From contig PJAB01000586.1 in the NCBI GenBank assembly GCA_002887195.1, positions 1 to 23,416 on the forward strand: a stretch of DNA of 23,416 nt, given 5' to 3'. The translations under genes and the position numbers were made by a program. Below the pieces are notes generated by a model. The model did not search any database, was not told the origin of the DNA, and saw only the letters and a program-made list of their open reading frames with translations. This DNA comes from Chrysochromulina parva. Its lineage: Eukaryota > Haptophyta > Prymnesiales > Chrysochromulinaceae. Numbering within the stretch: position 1 is the stretch's first letter; each line of letters begins with the position of its first letter. Below, one piece after another: positions 1 through 7,262 of the stretch.

Positions 1-89
1 TACGGCGGCGCTGCGCGCCGCCAGGCGGCGCCTGCGGCGCCGCTTGGCGCCGCTGCGCGGCGCAATTTTGTTGCGCGCTGCGCGCGCAA
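1..89. repeat. Tandem array of four hairpins, each with a TGC loop
   Basis: Four adjacent inverted repeats are readable directly: arms 4-11/15-22 (8 bp), 23-32/36-45 (10 bp with one G-T pair), 47-53/57-63 (7 bp) and 71-78/82-89 (8 bp). In every case the three-base loop is TGC. The block is almost pure G and C. It starts at the window edge, so the full array may be longer. Function is unknown; candidates are a dispersed GC-rich repeat family or a structured 3' region. Confidence 0.8.
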
Positions 90-106
90 AATATCTCTAC
101 CAGTAT

Positions 107-177
107 CGAAAAGTCGCCGGCTTTTCGGCCTGCACGCACAGGCGATTTGCTATTCACACTATCATTGAGTGTGAATA
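107..177. repeat. Two further perfect hairpins
   Basis: A 7-bp stem (107-113 with 121-127, arm CGAAAAG) is followed by a 10-bp perfect stem (151-160 with 168-177, arm TATTCACACT). Unlike the block to the left these are AT-containing. The second hairpin overlaps the stop codon of the candidate spliced minus-strand gene at 154-431, so it could act in RNA 3'-end formation if that gene is real. That role is inference. Confidence 0.75.
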
Positions 178-431
178 TGGCTCGAGGGCCGCCAAGTCGA
201 AGCCGTCGAATCCAATCTCATCACGCTCCTCGGCGGTGAAAAGTACCTTGAGAAAAACGCCCAACCCCCCGACGAATTACGTCAAACACAGCTCGTGCCC
301 CTCTCCGACATGCGAAGGATCGCGCAACGGCGCGAGGCCGCGAGCGTGATCTCGGCCTCATGCTCGGCGGCCTCGACGGCCGCAAGCATCCGTCCGGGCA
401 CATCCAGTTCGGCCTCTCTCATAACAAGCAT
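154..431 (-). CDS. Possible small two-exon protein, unrecognised
   Basis: This is a candidate only. Exon 1 would run 431-288 from an ATG at 431, and exon 2 would run 246-154 to a TGA. Between them lies a 41-nt GT...AG segment (287-247) with a TTTTTCTC tract before its AAG end. Splicing removes an in-frame TGA at 282-284 and keeps the frame (phase 0). The predicted protein is 78 residues, acidic and helix-like, with no recognised domain. It lies immediately downstream of BBS9 on the same strand, so it could instead be BBS9 3' UTR; a direct splice from BBS9 into this frame did not work in phase. Transcript evidence is needed. Confidence 0.3.
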
Positions 432-466
432 GGCGCCCAAAGCAACGCGCAGTGCCGAGCACGTCT

Positions 467-2989
467 TCAGGATTCGATGGCTGGGCGGAGGCCCTTGTGC
501 AACCTGTCGGCCACCAGCGTGATGTGCTTCTTGAGCTTCGACGCATCTGCTGGGCGGGCGAGCTGCACGGTGCCGAACGAGCGTCCCTCCTTTGAGCCGT
601 CCTTGCTGAGCGCAGTACGCAGGAGATGCGTGACTGCGGCGTCGGTGCGCTCCTCCCACCCCTGGTCAGGAGTCTCGTCGACCACAGGCGACAGGTGGGC
701 CGCGATCAACTCGGCCTCGTCAGCATTCAAGCCGAAGCGCAGCCGAAGCAGCAGGAGCAGAAGGCGGGTGCCCGCAGCCAGCCGGGCTCCGTGGAACTGC
801 AACTGCTGCTGGGCCACGTCCGTTTGCTCGGCGAGGTGGAGCAACTGCTGGTAGGTTCCTTCGAAGAGAAGCTCCAGGTTCTGTAACGGGGCCGGGTTTC
901 GATCCTTGAGGCGCACGAGCAGACGCTTCTCGACGACCCGGAACTGCTGCGCGCGCATCGTGAGCTCGTCGTACAGCGCGGCGAGCGCTATGCGGCAGCC
1001 CAGGTGCTCGTCGATCAGCTCAAAGTACTCCTGCAGGGGGAGCGGCTCGGCGTAGAGCACGGCATAAGGCTCCTCTTCGGAGCCCTGCTGCCCTCGCTGC
1101 AGGTGGAACGTCGTGAGGCGCCGGACGAGCTCGTCGGCGAAGAGCCACAAGCCTTCAAACGACGAGGACTGTACGCGGAGGCGCCCCGAGTTTTTGGAGA
1201 CGAGAACGGTCGCGTCGAGGCCGCACTGATAGCGGACCGAGAGCGCCGTGCCTCCGCCGGCGTTCATCGCCTCGAGCATCCGCGGCTGCTTGGCAAGCAG
1301 GTCTTCGAAGAGCGTCGCCAAGGGGGGCGGCGCCCTGTTGGTCTCAAGAGTGATCTTGTACGCGGACGCCTTGATAGGCGGCACTGGCTCGGCGATCATG
1401 GAGAAGGGCAGGAGCACCTCGCATGCCGCGCAGCGTGGCTCTCCCGTTGGGGTGGTGTACGTCGCCATGATGGTCGCTGTGAGGCTCACCGGTAGCTCGT
1501 GCGTCCGGGCCCGGAAGGTGAAGGGCACTATGGTTGGTGTGCGATTCCCGCAGGCGAGCGAGGGCAGCACGACAGTATCGGCGGTCAAGTAGAGTGGCGG
1601 CGCACAGGTGGCGACCAGGGTGACGTTCTCGAGGGTCACACTGCCCGCATACGAGACAAAGACCCGCATCGCGAGCGTGGAGACGGCCAACGGGTCCTCC
1701 TCGTCAGCCTTGTCGCTCGTCGGCGGCACCTGCGCCCGCAGTGTGAGGCCGTCGGCAGGCTCCACCTTGCCTGCTGAGGACGAATCTCGAATCATCTGGA
1801 GGAGCCGTCGATGCTCCTCGTCCATCTCCTCGTAGTTGAGCTCCTTGGCCTCGGCGATGACGGCACCGGAGGGCGGATCGGTGCCCAGATACGAGATCGT
1901 CGCCGTGCCGTCAAACGTGAGCGAGAGGATTAGGCCTGGTTGCCCCGCGAAGGAACGTACGCGCAACGCCGCCGCTGGCGACGAGAGCCGCGCTGACCAG
2001 ATCAATTCCATCTCCCGGTAGATGAAGAGCACGCCCGTCTGGCTACCGATGATCAGGTTGTCCACGTTGACCCACGGCGCGCGTGGGTTGTCCACGCCGC
2101 CCGGGCCTTGCTGCTTCTCGGCGCACGGGTACAGCGTCGCACAGAGCGGCGAGTAGTCGAGGCGCTTCTGGCCGCGAATGACCCCTCCCTCTTGCACGAT
2201 GAGCAGCGTGTGCGCGGCGACCACGACGATGTCGAGCTGGTTCTTCCCGGACGTCATGGTGGCGACGAGAGCCGAAGTGCCGGGCTTTCGCGCCAGTCGG
2301 CCGAGCTGCAGACTGACGACGTCCTCGCCCACAACAACCGACCAGTCGGGATGCGCCTTCTGTCCTCCTTGCGGCGAGGACCCAAGCGTGGCGAACTTGT
2401 ACCCATCGACCTCCATCCGCGAGGAGACGGTCACGAACAAGTCCGACTCCGGACTGTAGGCCAAGGCACCCGGCAGCAAGAATCGGCTCAGCTTACGCTC
2501 GAGCACCACACGGTCCTGATCGAGGATGATGAGCTGACCATCCATCGACTGGATGCACACCTGATCGTGATCGTAGCCGCCGCCAAAGCTGCCGTGCACC
2601 ATGCTCCGTGCCGGGCGCTCCAGCGCGTGCTCGTAGGCTTTGGCCAGCTTGAAGTGCGTCGTGTCCTTGCCGACGGAGCCGCTTGAAAGGGAGTGTATGC
2701 TCAGGCTGCGCGGATGGAGCACGGCGAGCGTGATGTGCTTCGAGTTGGCGAGAAAGCGACCGATCCTGAGCTGCAGAATAGGTGCCCCGAGCTGCACCTC
2801 CATCATCAAATCCTCTACCTGGTAGCCTGGCTGGCGCGGGTTGTACACGCGCAGGAGGCCGGCGTAGGAACCGACGGCAATTTTATTGCTACCATCAGGC
2901 GCGTTGTCGAGGTTGCCCACCGCGACACATTCCTCTCCACAATCACCGAAGCCGCCCGCGGTGCATTCCCACCACACGCGGGCCTCCAT
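467..2989 (-). CDS. BBS9: BBSome subunit BBS9 (PTHB1)
   Basis: BBS9 is a core subunit of the BBSome, the coat-like complex that moves membrane proteins in and out of cilia. The 840-residue product is close to the animal length (about 890) and matches from end to end: WW near the N-terminus, GSYAGLLRVYNPRQ, SFGG followed by CIQSMDGQLIILDQD, LPGALAYSPESDLFVTVSS, SYLGTDPPSG, ELNYEEMDEEHRRL, PLQEYFELIDEHLG, LLVRLKDRNPAPLQNLELLF, GWEERTDAAVTHLLRT and KLKKHITLVADRLHKG. Order in the family is an N-terminal beta-propeller, a GAE/platform region and a helical C-terminus. The start is the ATG at 2989; the frame stays open to 3112 but only by non-ATG codons. The disordered tail of animal BBS9 after the last helix is missing. 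No intron is needed. It implies a flagellated cell. Confidence 0.95.
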   Translation of the reverse strand: MEARVWWECTAGGFGDCGEECVAVGNLDNAPDGSNKIAVGSYAGLLRVYNPRQPGYQVEDLMMEVQLGAPILQLRIGRFLANSKHITLAVLHPRSLSIHSLSSGSVGKDTTHFKLAKAYEHALERPARSMVHGSFGGGYDHDQVCIQSMDGQLIILDQDRVVLERKLSRFLLPGALAYSPESDLFVTVSSRMEVDGYKFATLGSSPQGGQKAHPDWSVVVGEDVVSLQLGRLARKPGTSALVATMTSGKNQLDIVVVAAHTLLIVQEGGVIRGQKRLDYSPLCATLYPCAEKQQGPGGVDNPRAPWVNVDNLIIGSQTGVLFIYREMELIWSARLSSPAAALRVRSFAGQPGLILSLTFDGTATISYLGTDPPSGAVIAEAKELNYEEMDEEHRRLLQMIRDSSSAGKVEPADGLTLRAQVPPTSDKADEEDPLAVSTLAMRVFVSYAGSVTLENVTLVATCAPPLYLTADTVVLPSLACGNRTPTIVPFTFRARTHELPVSLTATIMATYTTPTGEPRCAACEVLLPFSMIAEPVPPIKASAYKITLETNRAPPPLATLFEDLLAKQPRMLEAMNAGGGTALSVRYQCGLDATVLVSKNSGRLRVQSSSFEGLWLFADELVRRLTTFHLQRGQQGSEEEPYAVLYAEPLPLQEYFELIDEHLGCRIALAALYDELTMRAQQFRVVEKRLLVRLKDRNPAPLQNLELLFEGTYQQLLHLAEQTDVAQQQLQFHGARLAAGTRLLLLLLRLRFGLNADEAELIAAHLSPVVDETPDQGWEERTDAAVTHLLRTALSKDGSKEGRSFGTVQLARPADASKLKKHITLVADRLHKGLRPAIES

Positions 2990-3112
2990 GTTGGCAGCGG
3001 CTGTGCGTGCCACAGCCGCGCGCGGGACCACGGCGCACACACAGGAAAAGCAACGCGTTGCGGAGAGAAGTTTCCCCACAGGGCACGTCAGCACACCCGT
3101 GCGTAACGTCAA

Positions 3113-3855
3113 CGCGCGCTTGCGCTTTCCCCTTCATCACAGGTCAGACCATTACCAGCAAGCTTGCTTGCATTACCAGCATGTAACTTCGGCACCCGTC
3201 GTATGGCAAGAAAGAACGGATCTCGCGGATTCATCACCAATTAGGAATCCAATACGCAAGAATGAATAGCCCAGGCCTGAGGCTATACCATACAATTGTA
3301 GGCTTGACCCTTGGCTTGACCATTAGGGAAACTCGTCGTTGAGTGTTGAAACCCTCCCCCAAGGTCAAAATCTCGCGCACCCACTATGTTGAAACACCAT
3401 ACTTGTACTAGGCGTAACTTCCTGACACACTATCACTGTTGAAACCCTCCACCAAGGTCAAAATCTCGCGCAAATTTAGCACGGTCGTCGCTCGCACGGG
3501 CCGGCATTTACTATCAACTATGGCGCACGTGCTGGGCCTGACCTTAGCGATCGATCGGGTGTGTACGAGACTGCCTCCGCCTCGCGCGCCCACAGCCACT
3601 CCAGGGTGTCATGTGTCCCCAATGCAATCATAGCACTTCCTTCGCTTCTTCAGCCACGCCCACCGCCGACGCGCCCGCACGGTGGCCCTCGAGGCCGGGC
3701 GGCAGCGGCGGCTCCACAGTATTCCACAGTATTTCCATAGGTGCACCACCATCGTGTACCACCATCGTGGACAGTGCTCACTGCTCAGCTGACTCTGCTG
3801 GCTTACCAGCCTCAGGTCCTCAGCTGAACTGGAGCTCCTGCCGAGCGTGGCAGCC
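3113..3855. other. Intergenic spacer between BBS9 and ABCG genes
   Basis: No convincing gene is seen. The segment is clearly less GC-rich than its neighbours around 3120-3480. It holds a 36-bp direct repeat pair (3344-3379 and 3437-3472), two copies of CATTACCAGCA near 3149-3182, paired ACCACCATCGTG motifs near 3746-3771, and a duplicated copy of the ABCG 3' end. It should contain the BBS9 promoter (right to left, upstream of 2989) and the ABCG 3' UTR. No promoter box is clear. Confidence 0.6.
3344..3472. repeat. 36-bp direct repeat, two copies 93 bp apart
   Basis: Copies at 3344-3379 and 3437-3472 begin TGTTGAAACCCTCC and end AAAATCTCGCGCA. They differ at one base (C versus A after CCCTCC). 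A partial third copy (TGTTGAAAC) lies between them near 3387-3395. They are in the upstream region of BBS9 but read as non-coding. They could be a local tandem duplication or paired regulatory sites. Confidence 0.85.
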
Positions 3856-3872
3856 TCAGCTGAACTGGAGCT
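3818..3872. repeat. 36-bp-period duplication spanning the ABCG stop codon
   Basis: CCTCAGCTGAACTGGAGCT occurs at 3818-3836 and again at 3854-3872. On the minus strand the second copy encodes the last residues LQFS and the TGA of the ABCG gene. The first copy repeats them in frame 12 codons downstream, giving a second ELQFS-stop. Readthrough would therefore add only 12 residues and end with the same C-terminal tetrapeptide. Confidence 0.9.
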
Positions 3873-5724
3873 TCTTGGAGGTCTTGAGGGCGACAAAGGC
3901 AGCCACACGGTGGACGAGCACGAAGGCGAGCAGCATGAGCACATCCTTCCAGGCCTCACCGTCCCACGACCAGCGCGAGAATGAGTAGCGCTCGAGCGTG
4001 GACAAGCTCTCACCGGAGCCCTCAGACGGCCACGCCATCCGATCAGCGTCCGTCGGCAGTGCGAACGCGGCGAAGAGGCCGAGAGAGTAGTACCAAAAGG
4101 ACGCGTAGCGCACCGAGGCGAGCCACGACAGATAGCTCGGTAGCGTGGCGAGATCGATAAAGAAACCGCCTGCACACATGACAAAGACCATGTACACGAT
4201 GGCAACGGTCGTCGCGCGGTCACGATCGAAAAAGGTGGCCCCGATGAGTGTGCCGAGGCTCGCAGCCACCTCCGTGTTCAGGAGCGTGATCCCAAAGAGC
4301 GTCAATGATGAGGCGGCGGGCAGCGCGGCAAGGGGGTAGGTGATGAGGAAGAAGCCGGCAGGGAGTACCCAGGACAGTGGCACCTCGGCCAGCAACTTGG
4401 AGCAGTACCATGCCCCGATCGAGTACGAGTCCGACGCACGCTCCCGTGTGAGCACGTCCCGCTCATCAGGGAAGTTGCCGATCACCTGGAAGAGAGGCGC
4501 CCACGACCACTGCGCGATGAAGAAGAAGATGATCGAGATATAGTCGGACTGGCGCGGCGCCTCGTCGCGGTGCGCGCCCACCTGAAACCAGAGCAACCCA
4601 AACACGGTCGCGAGCAGCCCGGTGAGGATCCATTCCATAGGACGTAAGTACACGCGCCGGACTTGCACCGCTTGACGACGTAGCAGGGCACCTGCGGCGG
4701 TGCAGAAGCGCGTCTGCGGCCGCACGCTCGGCAGCTCGCCAATTGCCGGTGTCGACGGGGGCGGGCGGGCGGCCCAGGCGGCAGTCGCCTGCTCACGGCT
4801 CTCTTCGGCCGTGACAATCTCGATGTAATGGTCAGCTGCGCTCCAGTTGCTGGGGCACGGGGGAAACAGGGCGGCCGCCGCCTCCCGCGGCCCAAAATAT
4901 GCGACTCGCCCACCGGGTGCCATGAGCAACAGTGCATCGAAAGCGGCCCACATGGGCGAGGACGGCTGGTGCACGGTGATGATCACCGCGACCCGCTCGC
5001 TTGCAGCGACTTCGCGTAGAGCACCGAGCACCGTCATCGCAAGAGACGAGTCGAGCCCGGTGAACGGCTCATCCATAAATAGCAACCGCGGGCGCGAGAG
5101 CAGCTCGGTGGCAATATTGAGCCTCTTGAGCTCACCGCCCGACAGGCCGCGCTCCGTCATCGTACCGACGACCGTGTGCAGGGCCTTGTCCAGCCGCAGG
5201 AGCCTCACGATCCGGTGCATCTCGTCTGTCTTCTCTTGCACTGACCAGCTCGCGGGCAGGCGCAGCATCGCTGTGCAGCGCAGGTGGTCGTGCACGGTCA
5301 ACTTGGCGAAGAAGATGTCCTTCTGCATCGAGTACGCCGCCGAGCGCTTCCAATTGGGTGGCAGTGGGCGACCGTTGATGAGCACAGTGCCATCCCAAGA
5401 ACCCTTGGTGCCAAGCGCAGGCCGAGCAGCGAGCAGATTGAGGAGAGTCGTCTTGCCCGCGCCTGACGGCCCCATGACTGCCAGCAGCTCGCCCGGACGG
5501 GCCTCGCCGCATGCGTCAAAGACCACCTGCTTGGGCGCCTTGGCGGCTTCATCGAAGACAAACGCGTTGACATGCTGCCACGTGAGGTGCATGGGCACCT
5601 CCCTGCCGCCGAACAATTTGCCGCGCTCGAGCTCTTCAGGCGAAGTGCCGCGTGACGCGAGTAAAGGAGCAGTGCCGTTGACCGTGCCGTTGATCGTCGA
5701 AACCGTGCGAGTCGCGGTCGACAT
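3856..5724 (-). CDS. ABCG-type (White/WBC) half-transporter
   Basis: This 622-residue protein has the ABCG order: nucleotide-binding domain first, then a six-helix ABC2-type membrane domain. Visible motifs are Walker A GPSGAGKTT (85-93), Q-loop glutamine in YSMQKD (Q134), signature LSGGE (194-198), Walker B LLFMDEP (214-220), a D-loop TGLDS (222-226) and the switch histidine in HQPSS (H252). Membrane segments start near WILTGLLATVFGLLWF and include IVYMVFVMCAGGFFIDL and a C-terminal MLLAFVLVHRVAAFVAL. As a half-transporter it must dimerise to work; family members export lipids, sterols or other hydrophobic compounds. The substrate cannot be told. The start is the ATG at 5724. It is transcribed away from the PQ-loop gene across about 300 bp. 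Confidence 0.95.
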   Translation of the reverse strand: MSTATRTVSTINGTVNGTAPLLASRGTSPEELERGKLFGGREVPMHLTWQHVNAFVFDEAAKAPKQVVFDACGEARPGELLAVMGPSGAGKTTLLNLLAARPALGTKGSWDGTVLINGRPLPPNWKRSAAYSMQKDIFFAKLTVHDHLRCTAMLRLPASWSVQEKTDEMHRIVRLLRLDKALHTVVGTMTERGLSGGELKRLNIATELLSRPRLLFMDEPFTGLDSSLAMTVLGALREVAASERVAVIITVHQPSSPMWAAFDALLLMAPGGRVAYFGPREAAAALFPPCPSNWSAADHYIEIVTAEESREQATAAWAARPPPSTPAIGELPSVRPQTRFCTAAGALLRRQAVQVRRVYLRPMEWILTGLLATVFGLLWFQVGAHRDEAPRQSDYISIIFFFIAQWSWAPLFQVIGNFPDERDVLTRERASDSYSIGAWYCSKLLAEVPLSWVLPAGFFLITYPLAALPAASSLTLFGITLLNTEVAASLGTLIGATFFDRDRATTVAIVYMVFVMCAGGFFIDLATLPSYLSWLASVRYASFWYYSLGLFAAFALPTDADRMAWPSEGSGESLSTLERYSFSRWSWDGEAWKDVLMLLAFVLVHRVAAFVALKTSKKLQFS

Positions 5725-6024
5725 TTGCGTGCCTCAGCCCTCTCGCCTGTGAACGTTAACACGTCAGACACGACAGACGCTCTCTCATCACGTCGTGTGA
5801 AATGTGAAATCTTTCGCAGCATCCCAACCATTCATACGCATCCCAGGGGAGCCGCTTGTGAAGAAACGGCGTGAATGCGCGTTGTGTTGAGCAGCAAAGC
5901 ACGGCCTGTGTAATAGCAGGCTGTGTCGGCCACGCCTCCATCCATTGCGATTGCGGCCCCCGTGCTTGGGGGTCCGGAGAGCGTGCGCGTTGTGTGTTCA
6001 CAGTTGCAGCTCGGCCATTGCCGC
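5725..6024. promoter_or_regulatory. Divergent intergenic region between ABCG and PQ-loop genes
   Basis: The two ATGs face away from each other across these 300 bases, so both promoters should lie here. The right part (5901-6003) is copy 1 of an element repeated near 17271. No TATA box is clear. A plus-strand frame runs through from 5923 without a stop, but only from a GTG codon, so it was not used as coding sequence. Confidence 0.5.
5901..6003 (+). repeat. Shared upstream element, copy 1
   Basis: This 103-bp segment is nearly identical to 17271-17379. The first 88 bases match except for A5940 versus G17310. After that copy 2 carries a 5-base and a 1-base insertion. The match begins at ACGGCCTGTG and ends at CACAG, with unrelated flanks. 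It contains a short hairpin (CCCCC-GTGCTT-GGGGG). It ends 21 bases before the PQ-loop start codon, so it is probably 5' UTR or core promoter of that gene, or a small mobile sequence. Confidence 0.85.
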
Positions 6025-6828
6025 ATGCTTTCCGAGTGTGCTCCCGTCGATGTTCCTGTGCCGTCCGCCGGAGTCGCCGTGGCCGTGGCCGCCCTGGGCT
6101 TTACTGTTCTCGTCCCACTGCCACAATTCTACAAGCTTGCGAAGGCACGCTCTTCCGCCGGCGTGAGCCTCTTCACAGTCATCATCACGATGTTTTTCTC
6201 GATGCTCAACGTTGGCGCAGCTCTCATCACAAAGTGGCGTCAGATCACCGCGTGCGGACACCTTGGTTGGAGCTGCATCCCCAACCTGCTCGACCTGTTC
6301 CAAAACATACAAGTGGCCATTATTGCCGCAATCCAGTTGGTCATGGTCGTGGCATACCCGCCAAACGCCGAACGCGCGCGAGCCATGGCGGCGACCACCC
6401 TCGGCACGGCAATCGTCCTTTGGGTTGCATGTGTGTGCGCATCACTGGCGGCGCCTTGCGGGAAGCGCACGCTTGCCTTCGCTGCCGTGCAGGGGTCTGC
6501 CGGCTCCCTCGCTGCCCTGGTGCAGTACGCTCCGCAGCTTCTCGCCACGTGGCGGCACCGCGCGTCGGGCTCGCTCTCCCTCCTATCTTACACGGTGCAA
6601 GTCGCGGGAGGCTATCTCAACATCTACCAGAGCATCACTCAGGGCGCCTCCCCATGGCCTGTCTGGACACCATGGCTGATCTCGACGAGCATGCAGAATG
6701 CCGTGCTAGTGAGCGCATGCGCCTTTGACGCGCGGCGGTGGACGGCACGGCAACTGGCTCGAGGCGAATGCGCGCTGCTCGACGGTAATCTTGTGAACAG
6801 CTCCGAAAGAGAGCCGCGAATAGGATAG
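6025..6828 (+). CDS. PQ-loop repeat membrane protein
   Basis: The 267-residue product is mostly hydrophobic with about seven predicted membrane helices. It carries two PQ-loop repeats: PLPQFYKLAKARSSAGVSLF (PQ at 33-34) and YAPQLLATWRHRASGSLSLL (PQ at 170-171), each followed by a hydrophobic segment with an SxxSL-type start. The PQ-loop family includes lysosomal amino-acid and cystine exporters, MPDU1 and SWEET relatives; this protein is not close enough to any one to assign a substrate. The first in-frame ATG is at 6025. The frame is open back to a GTG at 5923, but that stretch is the repeated upstream element. The C-terminus (about 40 residues) is polar and probably cytosolic. Confidence 0.85.
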   Translation: MLSECAPVDVPVPSAGVAVAVAALGFTVLVPLPQFYKLAKARSSAGVSLFTVIITMFFSMLNVGAALITKWRQITACGHLGWSCIPNLLDLFQNIQVAIIAAIQLVMVVAYPPNAERARAMAATTLGTAIVLWVACVCASLAAPCGKRTLAFAAVQGSAGSLAALVQYAPQLLATWRHRASGSLSLLSYTVQVAGGYLNIYQSITQGASPWPVWTPWLISTSMQNAVLVSACAFDARRWTARQLARGECALLDGNLVNSSEREPRIG

Positions 6829-7262
6829 GCGTGAACGTGACCTGCATAATATGAGGACTAAGGGGGCGTCGGCCGCATGGACGCTATGGTACTAGGCAGG
6901 TCGGCCTGAGCGGCCGCCCCATGTCGCATGCCGCCTTACTCTCACGCCGACATCCCCTTCAATTTCCCCCACCGCAATTCAGGGGGTCCTGCCAATGTGT
7001 AGGTAGCTTGGTAAGTTACAAAGTTCTCTCTGAGCGGCCGCCCGTATCGCCGCTCGATCGAGCGCTCGTTTCGATACGACTACCCGGTACGAGGCCAATT
7101 GGGCTGCTGCAAGGTTCCGCTCAAGCTTGAGGGTGAGGATCGGGTTTTGAGGAAGAAACCATTGACGAGACGTCTGGCGAAAGTTTTGACGAAACGCGAA
7201 TTCCGCATACAGTGGCGCGGGGGCATCCATTGCACGTGGACGCGAGCCTGGCGCTTCACGCG
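6829..7262. other. Spacer between PQ-loop and TatD-like genes
   Basis: No gene is seen. It holds copy 1 of a 44-bp repeat (6988-7031), two copies of TGAGCGGCCGCCC (near 6907 and 7031) and a cruciform-capable stretch around 7042-7075 in which GTATCG and CGATAC flank the palindrome GCTCGATCGAGC. It should include the 3' end of the PQ-loop transcript and the promoter or leader of the next gene. Confidence 0.55.
6988..7031 (+). repeat. 44-bp repeat with a perfect 5' splice-site core, copy 1
   Basis: It matches 10172-10215 at 43 of 44 positions (A7001 versus G10185). The centre reads AGCTTGGTAAGTTACAAAG, which contains G-GTAAGT, a full match to the consensus complementary to U1 snRNA. It lies 232 bases upstream of the TatD-like ATG, where it could serve as a leader-intron donor. 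The second copy is beyond that gene's 3' end. Confidence 0.85.

Noticed and set aside
431..520. Splice from BBS9 into the small downstream minus-strand frame
   Set aside because: The nearest GT donor (CAG-GTTGCA) and AG acceptor (CTGAAG) do not keep the downstream frame in phase.
2990..3112. N-terminal extension of BBS9
   Set aside because: The frame is open but begins at TTG with no ATG, and BBS9 homology starts right at the ATG at 2989.
5923..6024. N-terminal extension of the PQ-loop protein
   Set aside because: It starts at GTG and consists of the repeated upstream element, which also lies outside any gene at 17271.
6988..7031. U1 snRNA-like gene on the reverse strand
   Set aside because: The reverse complement has ACTTACC as in the U1 5' end, but none of the other U1 sequence or structure follows.
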